Assembly (NCBI GenBank): GCA_963693305.1
Contig: OY855903.1
Coordinates: 27,948,455 to 28,012,454, forward strand
Reading direction: 5' to 3'
Length of the DNA stretch: 64,000 nucleotides
From: Meandrina meandrites
Lineage: Eukaryota > Cnidaria > Anthozoa > Scleractinia > Meandrinidae
The position numbers and the translations under genes were made by a program. How positions within the stretch are numbered: the stretch's first letter is position 1; every line of letters starts with the position of its first letter. Below are positions 10,781-23,700 of the stretch, one piece after another. The notes beneath the pieces were generated by a model. That model did not search any database, was not told where the DNA came from, and saw only the letters and a program-made list of their open reading frames with translations.

Positions 10781-11106
10781 GGAACCTCCACTCTTGCGAC
10801 AAGTTGACCTTAATCGTTTTGAAAACGTGCTTTTTTTCTAAATTGTACAAGACAAGGGAGAAATAACATTTAATAGTAACAATAAATGAAGTTTTTGGTT
10901 TTAAATTTCCCGCGCACCGCCATTTTGGATTCTATGACGTGTAATATCAGCAGCCATAACACGTCATAAAATCCAAAATGGCGGCGCGCGGGAAATTTAA
11001 AAGCCTTAAACCTGTTACTATTGAATGTTATTTCTCCCTTGACCTGTAAAATTTGCCATTATTTCAAACAATTCAGTGTCAACTTGTTGTAGCAGTGGAG
11101 GTTCCC
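10781..11106. mobile_element. foldback MITE with TTTAAAGG duplication
   Basis: A near-complete palindrome: GGAACCTCCACT at the left matches AGTGGAGGTTCC at the right, and AGGGAGAAATAACATT/AATGTTATTTCTCCCT and CGCCATTTTGGAT/ATCCAAAATGGCG continue inward to a short loop. TTTAAAGG flanks both sides (10773-10780 and 11107-11114), a 7-8 bp target-site duplication that fits a hAT-like mobiliser (inference). Confidence 0.8.
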
Positions 11107-11236
11107 TTTAAAGGATATATCTCGATACAAATTAATAAGAAAGCTCAAAGTATTGTGCATTGTTAATAATTTCAGTAAATAAATTAATGTCGTTTTCAGC
11201 CGAAGGAAAATTGAGTGTGAATACTGATAACGGCAC

Positions 11237-11413
11237 CAGGGCCGGGTTGTTGGAAAGCCGATTAACGCTAACACAGGATAAAAAGTTAATCGAGTTTTGT
11301 GAAGTTTGAGATTAATTGACGTCAAAACTGGAGGTAAAAATATAAACATCAAACCTCACTGGTTAAATCTAATCCCGGATTAGCTTAATCGTTCTTTGAA
11401 CAACCCAGCCCTG
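11237..11413. mobile_element. short TIR MITE beginning CAGGG
   Basis: The left end CAGGGCCGGGTTGTTGGAAA and the right end TTTGAACAACCCAGCCCTG are inverted copies, and CGATTAA/TTAATCG continues the arms. CAGGG ends are typical of hAT elements. The element at 43452-43831 has related CCCAGTTGTTCAAAGGATGG ends. Confidence 0.65.
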
Positions 11414-11570
11414 AGCGTTTATTTTCTGTTGGGGGTTAAAACAAAACACGCGATGCCTCGGGGAACATCGAGGGTCTTGAGGGCAAGATAAAAAAAAAAC
11501 TCACATCAACTAACAAGCATGCTTTTATTTGTTATTTGCTTTATATTTTAACTAACAAGCTGAGACAGAT

Positions 11571-11576
11571 TTTATT
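11571..11576 (-). promoter_or_regulatory. candidate polyadenylation signal of the importin-alpha gene
   Basis: On the minus strand this reads AATAAA, about 175 nt downstream of the KPNA2-like stop codon. The position suits a 3' UTR end; no transcript evidence is available. Confidence 0.4.
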
Positions 11577-11749
11577 TCCATTTATACAAATTTCAGAGCG
11601 CAATATATGTATGTACACACCAGAATTGCAGATAGCAATATTTTAACTGACGCATCTTTGCACAGTGTTTCTAATTTTACATTCATACCAATCCAACTAT
11701 AATCTGTAATAACATATTTTCGCTCTTTGAGCTGGTAGTTTTGCGCAAG

Positions 11750-14700
11750 TTAACAGAAGTTGAATCCACCAACTGGCAATGTCTGCGGGGCACCAAACTT
11801 AAATCCTTCACTTGTGGCCTGGGGAGCAATTTGTTCTGTCTCTCCGTCAGACATCTAAAAAAACAAACCAAGAAAACAGGCCAACGCTCACTACATTTTT
11901 TTATTTTATTTTATTCAATGAATGCGAATATACCCTGCGTGTAGCCGCCCGCCGTCTCCTATTTTCTTACGCAGAAAAGGAGGCGGAGAACGCAATTTAC
12001 TACGATTATCAGTTGAGTAAGACATAAAGGAAGTTTGGGGACAAAGTTTTGACGTTATAACTACGTTGTTACCATGGGCAACTGGCTCGGTTCCCAATAG
12101 TTACTTGTCGAACTCAGCCGTTCCATTATTTGGCGGGCTTTTTTGGCATGCGACGCATATGTTACCAATGGATACTAAGCCGGTTACTCGAGGCAACGAC
12201 GTAGTTTTAACGTCAAAACAATGTCACCAAACTTCCCCCGTGCCTTACTCAAATGAAAATCGTAGTTGCTTGGCTAACGACTTTTTCTAGCACTTTAATA
12301 AAATGAAATGCAGCCCTGCGCAGTCTTAGTTATTCTTAGATAAGCAGCACTTTTAACCAGTAACAGGTTTAAGGATTGAACTTAACCTAAATCATGAAAA
12401 TTTGAATCAAGAAAATTTACTTAGGAGCTGCAACGTTACCTCCTCAGAGAAAAACTTGTCTATTATCGCCAAAGCAGCTTTGTACACCTCAAAGTTCTGA
12501 TGTGTCTGTAAACCCTCAATTCTTGATATTCCTGAGAAAGGTAACAAACACATCAAGCGAGTAATTTAAAAAAATCCTAAGTAAACACGTAACTAGCCTA
12601 AGTATAATCAAATCATTCATCGTGTAATTTTAAAACTAACTAAAAATCCGTTCGTACAAAATTTTACCTTGACACTCATCCATTGTTGCGGTGACGTTTT
12701 CAAAGAGCTTCTCATTCTTACTAGCAGTCTGGTAACAAAACAGATTCCAATTGAATAATGTATCATTCATCATTCTCTCATGACACCACCACAAGCATGC
12801 TCAGCGGTCTCATGCAAAGGCGTGTAGATTATGTAAAAATGCTCAGGATAGCGGGTAGTCGCGTTCTATTTTGGTGTGTTGTAAGTCATTACAGTAAGGT
12901 CATATTTTTCGAAAAGAAATGTATGCCTGTTCCATCTTCAGTTCCTCATTTTTGTTTCGTTACGAAACGGTATCAACACGTTGTACTAAAGGCAAACAAT
13001 CTTGTAAAAACATGCTCTTTAAGTATCGGAAAGATAATCGTCAGCAACACCAAAAATTATTGAGATCCATTACAAATAGAAATATCTGACGACTGCAATT
13101 GTATTGCAAAAAATATAAAGTGAGCTCCTTCCATGTTTAATTGTTACGTGAACATTCTAGCCCCATTTCTGAGAAAGAATATAATTCCCACCAATGAAAG
13201 CGCTTGCAAGCGCAAACAAAGACACGATGCCTTCGTGTTTGCTGGCACGGAAGCCACGAAAAGGCAAGAGAAGGGCAGATTAGGAAGTTCGTTGTCATTC
13301 TTATCCTTCCGCGATCTGGATACGAGACACTATTTCTTTTTTTAAATAGCTTCTTGTTGCCATTGTAGGTCGCGGGGATAGGTCATGTGAATCTCTAATA
13401 TGACCCTAATACCATTTTTGGCCTGGGAATGGGAATTTGGACTACCAAAAGTTCAAATGCACTTAGGGTTCTCCGGGTGGTGGATTTCACGCAGTAAGAC
13501 TGCAGTGATGTAAAATGCAAGAGGAAGACGATTTCTCAACTCAATGGATCCCTTTATGTAACAAGACATCAGAAGCGTAAGCCAAGTGACTTCATTTGAA
13601 TTTCACTTTTAGAAGGTTTAAAGTTGTCAATTTCAACTATGGTATAACTACATTACTCGACCCCCTACTTTCTACTTTGACGTTTTCATTGGGCTAGACA
13701 GGTCTTTGTGTGTTATTGTAAGTCTCCGATTTTAGTTGCATCCATTGGGCAAGTATAACAGAAAGCATCTTCCAGCATCGACTTGGTGTTAGCCAGTAAT
13801 ATACTATCATTATTTATTGAGCTCTTTATTACAGACTTTATACTCACCGAAAGAATGTTCTTAAACCCATCCAAAAGAACAAGAATTGTCTAGAAAAAAA
13901 ATTAACTGTTTTAATATCTATTAAAATTTTTTTAAAAGACGATCTCTGGCTAAAAATATTTAAAAAGTACAAGCTTTCGACTGTTTGATCTACAGTCTTC
14001 AACGGGTAAAAATGAATGACGAAATATGAATATAAATGTGTAAGAATAAAAAAGAATGGACTATGTAAATTAATTATGAATGTGTGTAAAAAGAATGTTG
14101 TATTGCCCAGGGAGTGGGCAGGAATTGTTGTCAGCATTTGGAGTCACCATGGAATGCCACGATTCTAGTGTTTTTCTTATTCGGAAACTGCCTTTGTCGA
14201 TTACGGAGGCGTTGTTAAAGTCAATGGAATGGTCATGGGACCATGCATGGTTCGCAATTCTGGAGCCTTTAGCCGCTGTTTTTACATTTCTTAAGTGTTC
14301 TTTTCTTCGGGTGTTAAACGCTCTGCCAGTTTCGCCAGAATCGTGGCATTCCATGGTGACTCCAAATGCTGACAACAATTCCTGCCCACTCCCTGGGCAA
14401 TACAACATTCTTTTTACACACATTCATAATTAATTTACATAGTCCATTCTTTTTTATTCTTACACATTTATATTCATATTTCGTCATTCATTTTTACCCG
14501 TTGAAGACTGTAGATCAAACAGTCGAAAGCTTGTACTTTTTAAATATTTTTAGCCAGAGATCGTCTTTAAAAATTTTTTTAATATGTTTAACCCTGGCTA
14601 CGGTCCTTCAATATTTTTATGTTTTAATATCATCAATAAATTGAGCACCGCTCCTGCTGGGAACATTTGTGGGAAGCGTTAAGTGGAGTAATATGTCAAG

Positions 14701-17700
14701 TGTCTTGACATCAAATCAAGGTTGAACAAGATGGCCTTTCAATCCACAGAATTGAAACAAATAAACTTTGCATGATATGTCACATTATGAACTAATCCTA
14801 TACTTGGGCATCTGCAAGAAAGCTACTGACAAATTATAAACACATCACAAAATTACCTTGGTATCCTTGACTTCTAAGAGATTGCACATCGGTTCTATGA
14901 CACCATTTGCAACAAGAAAGTTAATCTGGAAAATCATTCAAACATTGAACATTAGAACTTGCTGCACATTGCATTGCAATCATTTCAGTGCATAGATCCA
15001 TTGGCCATAATCTGTTTCACTAAAAATGTAATTTTAATTGTACACGGCTATATGCAGCAAAAAGAAAAAAAAGAAATCTTCAGCAGTGAATCGCATTTTC
15101 AAATGCATTGTTGAATCAAAGCTAACTGTCCAAATAGTCAACTCTCGCCTTGCGGACACCCCGCTATAACGGACACTCGCTATTACGGACAAAAATCCAG
15201 ATCCCCGGCGAAAGTCAAAGACGTTTCACCGTTTGACTGGAAACGACTCCCGCTATTAAGACACTTTCGTGGTACCAAAAGAACAAATTTATTGTTTTTA
15301 GTCTCGATAAAGCGGACACCATGAACTTCTCATATAACATTATTAGGGCAAATTGCAATCTGTTGCTCATTATTTGTCAACACACACTTTAAAAGACTTC
15401 TGGAATATTTATTTTTGCATAAATTCCTTCATTTGCTGTACAACAGACTTTGCTTTTTCACTTCAGCTTGCACCTGTTCCTCTTTCGACTCTTTAGGAGA
15501 GATCAAACCCTCACCTATTGTCATCCTCCACACTCAAGGTCACCCAACGACTACGTAGCATTTTCACCACTGTTGTTAAGCACGTCATAGTCTATATTAT
15601 TTTTAACGTTATATTAAGGGCACTTTTTTTCTTACACCACGCTATTACAGACTCTTGCTATAACGGACATTAAACGACGTCCCAAACGTGTCCGCTACAA
15701 CGAGAGTTGACTGTAAATTGCGCATCATACTTTTTGGCACCTCAATCAGTGAAACAATACATGTAATTATCAGGTTGATAACCAGCGCAATGACAAACTT
15801 TCATATTCTGACCTGGTCTGCTGTGCTTGCTGATGTAAAGTTTGTGATAGCCCATACAGCTTCCTTCTGGCTTTTGAAGTCTCGAGCTGAATTGTTTCCC
15901 TAGGATAAATGCAAAATGCAAAACTCAGATTATTAAAGATAAAAGACGAAATGGTTACATTAATTTAAGTGCAGCAAAATTTTACTTGTTACTTAATATA
16001 ACGAATTACAATGTAAAACCGTAGTAAATCTTGAGTTTTGTAAAATTGGTTGCGATTTAAATTTATTTGAAGATTTGTAGGAAAAACTGCAAGTCCATTA
16101 GAGTGAGAAGGATCATTACTTTGGGAACTCAGCCATAGCTTTAGATTCACCTCTGATTCGATTCTGGATATTACAAAACGTTTAAGGCTACAATCTTATA
16201 ACTGCCTGTTACTGTCCTCGCCTTTGGGAGACTCCCTTTTGATAGGATATCACTCTCTAAATACATAAAAGCTTGCATATGCCTAGTCCTGGCAGCGAAA
16301 CTCAAATGTTCAAAACTTTGCAGTGAAACTTGAGTTTTAAGCATTTTAATTATCACATCGTTTCTATGGTGTGTAACAGTGTAGACCGTGGAGAAATGTA
16401 ATCAGTGTGTTAAGAACGCTACAAACCTTTAACACATCTATAATCAATGGCACCAGGTCAGCGTTAATAACAGCCTGAAACATTCAAATAAAAAACGCAA
16501 AATTACTTTCAGCATGCAATCACATCACTGTAATTACTGAATTGCATTATAATATTAACACTGTAAATTTGTTGCCTGACACAATAACAACCAAGTCTAT
16601 TATCTGAATACCCATAATTGTTTGGCCTGCAATACAAATGCTATTCACAACAAATTATCTACTTGTTTTCAGAAGATATATCAAACATGTCATGCCATCA
16701 ATATCTTGCACTTGGTATCACATGGCACTGCCTTTTTGTGTCCAGTTCAATAAATACCTGAATTTGTTCCTTAGGACCAGCAGTAATATTGGATATTGCC
16801 CAGGCTGCCTCCTATAAAATCATAATAAACAAAGAATTAACTAAAGGTTAATATCCAGTGCATAAGATTGTAAACAGTTTTGATACAGAGCAAGGTGTAC
16901 GTTGAATAATAATAAATTTGTAATGTATTTTATTTTAAGAATAGGCTAAATAAGTTGAACCTGACCTTGACAATGCTTGCTTTACTGTGCGTCAAAAGAT
17001 TCTTGAAGTGGAACAACGCATTGTGTTCTATCACCAACTGTGATAAATGTAAGCAGAATTAGAAAATTTAAATAAACCATATTATTATGTACTTAGGCAA
17101 AAGAAAACCAATTCCTGCAGTTGTTCAAATTTAAATTTTGTATCTAGTTGCCCCTCCCTAAAAAGCAGCCACAGTGTCTGAACAACTACATTGTACACAT
17201 GAACTGAAAAAAAATCTCTTGACCAATATTAATGGTTTCATTTTCTGCTGTTATCAATTATTATAGTCAACCTCGTTCCCAGCGTCTCTTTTTCCTGGGG
17301 GGCCGGCAGGAGAGAGAGAGACCCTGGGAACAAGGTTGTATTTTTGTTGGCATCTCAGGAAACAGAAGTTGTCTGCAACAGATTTCAAAAGAAAACATCT
17401 GTGGTTTTGGATGAGTAGTTTTTGTTCGTTTTCCAGGGTTCATTGATTGCCATTGTTATTATGACTGACGCCAGCCAAAAAGCCACTTCAGAGTTACCAT
17501 GTTATTGACAGGCGCAATAGAGTTTTTACAGTACTTACTTGTGTTTGTTCATCTGTACCTGTTACTATATTACCAACAGCTCGCAGTGATGGTGTCTGCA
17601 AAGAATAACATATTCAACAAGTGGTTGTCAACAAGAAGCATTCTCAGAGGTGAGTTTTTGGGTTTGTGATCGACTTAAATTATTGTTAGGGATGGACCAT

Positions 17701-20700
17701 TATTTTTCTGGAGAGGGGGTAAGAAAAATATTGAAAAAAATTGTTTGCCGAGCCTAAAAAGACAAAGTAAACTGCTTGCAAACACGATAGGTGTAAAAAA
17801 ATTAGTTTGCATTTCGAAAACAAAATGTTTGCAGAGGTGCATAAATTAAAAAAAAAAATTGCAGAGGAAAGTTTTTCATACCCCCCCTCCAGAAAAATAA
17901 TGGCCCATCCCTTAATACCACAATCACATCTATAGTAGTTTTCTTGTGTTTGAATGACTCCTTCAGGCATTAACCCACTCCACCCCCCCCCCCCCCAAAA
18001 AAAAAAAAAAACTTATATGGCAACTTTTCACTAATTCAGCAATGGCTGACTTCATATTAAATCATAGTTTTACATTGATCACTATATATGAGCGCCCGTG
18101 TATGATGGTTAATACCTAGTGGCAAACAGCAATATATATTTTTTTGTTAAGTATGGACTTGGTCCAGCAAAGTTGATCCTGTCAGTGACTTCTTTACCAA
18201 TTGTTACTTGGATACCCTAAAGCTTAATTATAAGTGGAAAATATATGAACTCCAAGGTTTTTGCAAATAAAGCACTTACCTTTACAGTAACTTCAGGATG
18301 GCTCAATAAATTGATCAATGAAGGAAGAATTCCTGAGTTAATAACAAGCTGAAACGTGAAAAATAAAACAAGGTACCAGCATGAATCACTTAAAGGTGGG
18401 AAAAGCCTCAGTCAAACAAAACTCGTTTCCTTTAAAAAATGTCGGCTAATAATATAAAAAATATAATACCAATAATTATAGTAAGAATTAATGCTCAAGA
18501 AATAAAAAAAAAATTCCACATAGGCTGTACCAAAGTTTACAAGCTTGAACTTTGTGTTCCGCAGAAAGCTTTGTTGTAAATTAGCAAACCCCTGGGTCCC
18601 CCTCCTAGAAGAAGTTTTTGCACGCATGCGCAGCAAGACCTGTTGTTCAACCACAAGGTCGATTTGTCGGCCATGTTGAAATGTGAACATGTTTTTTCTC
18701 CTCGGATATTAAAATGTTGTATGTTTTAAAGACTCAAACTTTTTGCTGACCTTCGAACCTGGGACATACGGAACACTTTGTAAAAAAAAGTTTAAGAAAG
18801 AATTAATTATAATAAAATGCAGGAGAAGTGCACTGCCTTTTTTGCTGTGAGCATGCAATGCAAAGTATCTTCAAAGTCTAAAGTCTTTCCCTTGTATTTT
18901 CTCTGACTAGTTAACATTATTCAAGTCAGTTTACTTGAATGTGACAGTTTACATGTTGATCAGAATATGCCGCTCACAAATGTGCCTCTCTGTTGCTAAG
19001 TTACCAGGTATTTGATAGGAAAAAAAAGAGAGAGAAAAGAACTGGGCTGCAGTACTCTGCTCTGGATGGGATGCTAGTCCATCGCAGGGTTACCCCCAGC
19101 CAATTTTACACCTGGCCGGGTGAAGAGAAGCACTACGAGAGTAAGGTGACGTGTTTTGCCCAGGAACACAACACAATGACCCTGGTCAGGACTTGAACCT
19201 GGACCATTCAATCCAGAGACCAGCATATGCTAACCATTAGGCCATTGCGCTTCCCACCCACTGTAGGACTGGTCCCAAATGGTTTTAGTCTGATATGACT
19301 TGACCAGAGCAGGTTTTTCAATTGTTTAATACAGGAACGTTACTTTTTAACGAGCGTATGTTCACAAGAGATCCATCCAGCGCCAGTCTGCTCACAGGCA
19401 GATCAGCTGAAAGACTTTTACAACATTAGAAAAGGAAAGTCTTACTTACTTGTATCCTATCATTTGGTCCATCTGTCAAATATGACAAACCCCAACATGT
19501 ATCAGAAAGAACCTAAAACAAATAAAAACAAAGATTGAGACTCAAAGGAAAGTGCAGAATGCAATGGGGCTGAGTACCGGTATATAAAAGTTTTGACATT
19601 CTTTTTGTTGATTACCAAAGAAAATGAATTTATGGAAAGAAAATGATGTGCTAAATACAATACCAGTAATTGATGCAAGCTTCTGCAAGTCATCTGACAT
19701 GACACATAACTTACTGTTCGTTTAGTGGTAGAGATCAATGGTTCATTCTTGTTGATTAGCAAAGCACTATTCACCTTCGAGCAGCCGAAGAGAAACAAAA
19801 TGGCTTCGCACGTCGCTTTGGGTACCGAAAGTAATGTTTTGGTCTGCTAGTTATTCAACTTAAAACAATTCACCTCAGTGTCGGTGAAAGTGGTGGATAT
19901 TTACCTCCACTTGGGTGAATAATTGTTAATTATAAACCAGTATTGAGTAAAATATTTACCTCGTTATCTGTACAATTGATCAAGTGTGCCAGGGCAGGCA
20001 GGATCTAAAACGATTTAAAGAAAAAAAAATGCTATGGTTATAGTATAAATTCATGAGACAAGCCTTGTACATGTGTAAAACCATCCTCAGGGGATCTTTA
20101 TAAGTTTGGAAAGTGCATCAAGGCACCTCCTGATTAACTAATATCAAAATCTCAAGAATATTTTTAACCCTGTGTTCCCTAACTGAACACTAACTGATGT
20201 CAAACACATCACGTGATCAACTCAGGCCAAAGCAGACCAAGACACCTTCTCAATTTTAAACGTTGAAAAGAAAAAGTTCACGAGTAAGTTTGCATCGAAG
20301 TTTGGAACAAAGTTGTCAATTTCAATTGCAAGTTCACTTCATGTGGTTGGCTGCTAGCTTTCAAGCAATAGTAAATTGTCAACGAAATTCCCAAGTTCCC
20401 AAGCAACTTGGAAACTGGCACGGCCAAAGTAAACTGAAATCAACTGTAACATTGATGAAAATTCAGTTGTGTTGACCCTCTCTTGCTTCATTTGTATACT
20501 ATTATTAGGCCACCATGAGTGTTTTGTCCTTGATTTGCATGCTATTATTAGGCATGAATGTTTTGTTCTACGCACTTGTTCTACTGCTGCCATCTCAGGA
20601 GCTGGGTTCTTATTACGGCACAGGTTTGACAGTGTCCACGTCACATTACGAAGGAATTGAACCTGCAACACACAGCAAAATTGACAATAAGAATGCATTT

Positions 20701-23700
20701 GAATACACAGGGTTGTCGCTAAGGGCCGGCTGCCGGCTAATTTCACCCACTGAAAGAGAACTTAAATCCGGCTGAAATTTCACATGAAAACAGACTTAGG
20801 TAAACCTTTAGGGCTGTGAAGGCAGGAAAGCCAGGTGGGCTTGTTCATGAGCCGGCTTAGCGTTTTCTTAGCTACATCCCTGACACATGGTCCATAATGT
20901 ATGAAAAGCCAACAGTCATATTTTTACCATCTCTCCCAGTCAGCCAGTGCTTCAAACCTCTCAATCAAAGACTGCACTCACAAAAACTACAACTGTTTTG
21001 CAGTCTACAATGCCTTGCAAATGCGCTACCTTAAAAGTTCTTCCCACTTTATCCAAGAATAATATAAAAGATTACTCTTCGTTAGCCACCCTATCCCCAG
21101 TGTTGTCTAAAAAGGTTTCAGCGAACATTCCGGCAAAGTTGAACACTGAGTGTTTCAACTCTGTTTGCAAAAGATTGTGGGTAGAAAGTTAGTAACTCCC
21201 ACCAAAAGATCCTTTTCTGTGAAGGAACTGCCTCTCTGGGCTGAGAGCCCACTATCTGATCTGCAAATAATTTACCACCTACATAATTGAATAATTGTGT
21301 GTTCATGTACAATAGCATCTGACTGTGGCTTTGCTGCAAATAATATTCTGCCCATGTGTAGTTGTGTTCACTTCCAAGAAAAAATGGCAGCTCATTCTCC
21401 AGAGTTATCAGAGAAGGATTTAAAATTTCTTCTTGGCCAAAAACAAGGGGAGTGATTGAATGATAAACAATTACTGAACTTGGTTGTCGCAAATAACATA
21501 ATCATGAAATTTTTGTCAGTGCCTCAATGATTAATTATTTGCCTCATGTCTTGGGCTCCGGCAAATAATATTATTGATCTCTTAGCCACTGACAAATCAT
21601 ATTTTGCTCAACCTTGTCCAATAACATTATTGTTAATAGAGTGACGATTAATAATGCAAGTTTGTAAGTAACTGTACTGTAATTAGTGTAAGGTGTAAGT
21701 ACTTGAGTTGTCAGGCGTTTCAATAAAATTTGAAGTAGGCAGCTAGTACGAATAGAGTAGCCGACTTCATCAACAAGGTTTGAAAGGATCTTTCTCTAGT
21801 TACTTCATTTTGAGGAAAAAGTAGCCGACCTCTCTGAGCAAAGTAGCCAACACTTTTCGTCGGCCGTCGGTGCTTATTGAAAGCACTGAGTTGTTGTTAA
21901 TGTTTCTACTGTAAGTATTGTAAGATTTTTGTGTTGTAATAACAATAAAAAATGTTCTTTTAAAAAAAATTATTGTTAAATATTTCCTTACATTAATGCC
22001 TGGCTGAATTACTTCTAGAAGAGGTCCCAAAGCACCATGGGCTAAGACAAAATTTCTTAGATGTGCTCCATCACCTACAAGATACAATAATAAAATAAGT
22101 ATTATTATGAGCACTCACGTAGTACATAACAGCACTGCTACACAGCTGCTGATTTATTACATACATAATATATTACATACATAATATATAATACAAATTT
22201 TATTAACACTCCCCAAAGGGGCTTTTCAGTGTCAATGGCCTAAAATTATGAAAAAGTAACATTACAATAAAATAAAAAATATAAAATGATCACTATTATA
22301 GATAATATAAATTACTATAAAAACCGATAAAAAAGCCTGCATGGTTCCCACTTGTGAGATAAGCACAAGCATAAGCACAAGCATGCTATCAAGTTTCCTT
22401 GTGATTGGTACAAACTTATCACCAACAAAACAAACAAATTAATGTTCTCTCTTGGATTAAGAAACAACCAAATCCAAACAGCCAGACCTGCCTAGATAAC
22501 ACTTCCTTTACATATTGAGTTTAATATTAAAAGGGAAATCCTCACTGCTCACACAGTAGACAAATCACAGATGATTCTGTGACTAGATTGTGTTATTCAG
22601 TTTTCCCTGACAGCTACATGTCTTTTAAAAAATAAAATGGTTAATAAACCCATTTTAATGTGCTGCACAGAACTGGCAAAAATCATGTTGTAGTCCAGTA
22701 AAAATACCTGCTATGTTTCCTAAAGCCCACACAGCTTGTTCTTGAACTTGAGTCTGTGGTGACGACAGCAGCTTCACAAATCTAGGTACTGCACCTGGAT
22801 TGTGAAAGGTTCAAGAAAGAATAAACTAAGGAAAAGTCAAAACAAAATAATGAAGTGCGAAACTTTCAGCATAAACTAAGGAAAACACAAAATGAAATGA
22901 ATTGAAACCGTGTGCTTAATTTAGCAACTAAAATTTTTCACTTGGAGGGTTGCTGATGCATATCAAAACACCACTGACTACCAAGGGAATGCAGGTGCTC
23001 TTTGTTGCTAACTCTGTTAAACTGCAATTTAACTGCATTTATAAAAAAATAATGACTGACTATAAAATACACAATATCTCACCTGCTTCTACAACCACCT
23101 TTGTCTCATCAGATGAGCCAGATGCAACATTGGTCAATACCCAAGCGGCTTCAAACTGTAATGAAGGACTAGTGAGAGGTGAAAGCAGACCATTGTTAAT
23201 ACAGTATACTGATCTATACTGGAGGCACACCAAAGCAAGAGTACCATGTTTGAACCTGGCCAGTGTTTTACAGTCAAACCGGATGTTCTTTTGATGGGAA
23301 CTCTGCAATGTTGTGGTGCAATGTTCCAATATTGATGGGCAGTTTGCTCTACGTAACTTGCAACTTTCAATTCAAATTTGCTCGAGCAAGTTCCAAAGTT
23401 CCGGTTTTCATTTTCCCCGTATAGTACGTAACAATTCCACCTCTCTTTCAAAGAAATAGGAAATCGTTGCCCTATGGTCAAATATTTATCAACAGACGAC
23501 AAGAAATTAGCAACAGGTTTAGTTCAAATCGCCAAACTGGGAAACCGGAACTTGCTAAAGCAAGTTTGAATTGAAAGTTGCAAGTTGCGTCAAGCAAACT
23601 TCCCAGTTTGGCGATTTAACTAAACCTCCCGCTAATTTCTTGTCGTCTGTTGATAAATATTTGACCATAGGGCAACTACTTCCTATTTCTTTGAAAGAGA

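Noticed and set aside
14080..14433. Two 117-codon frames on opposite strands with the same ends
   Set aside because: They arise from the inverted Penelope-like duplication; only the minus-strand loop carries the endonuclease-like residues, and neither is a host gene.
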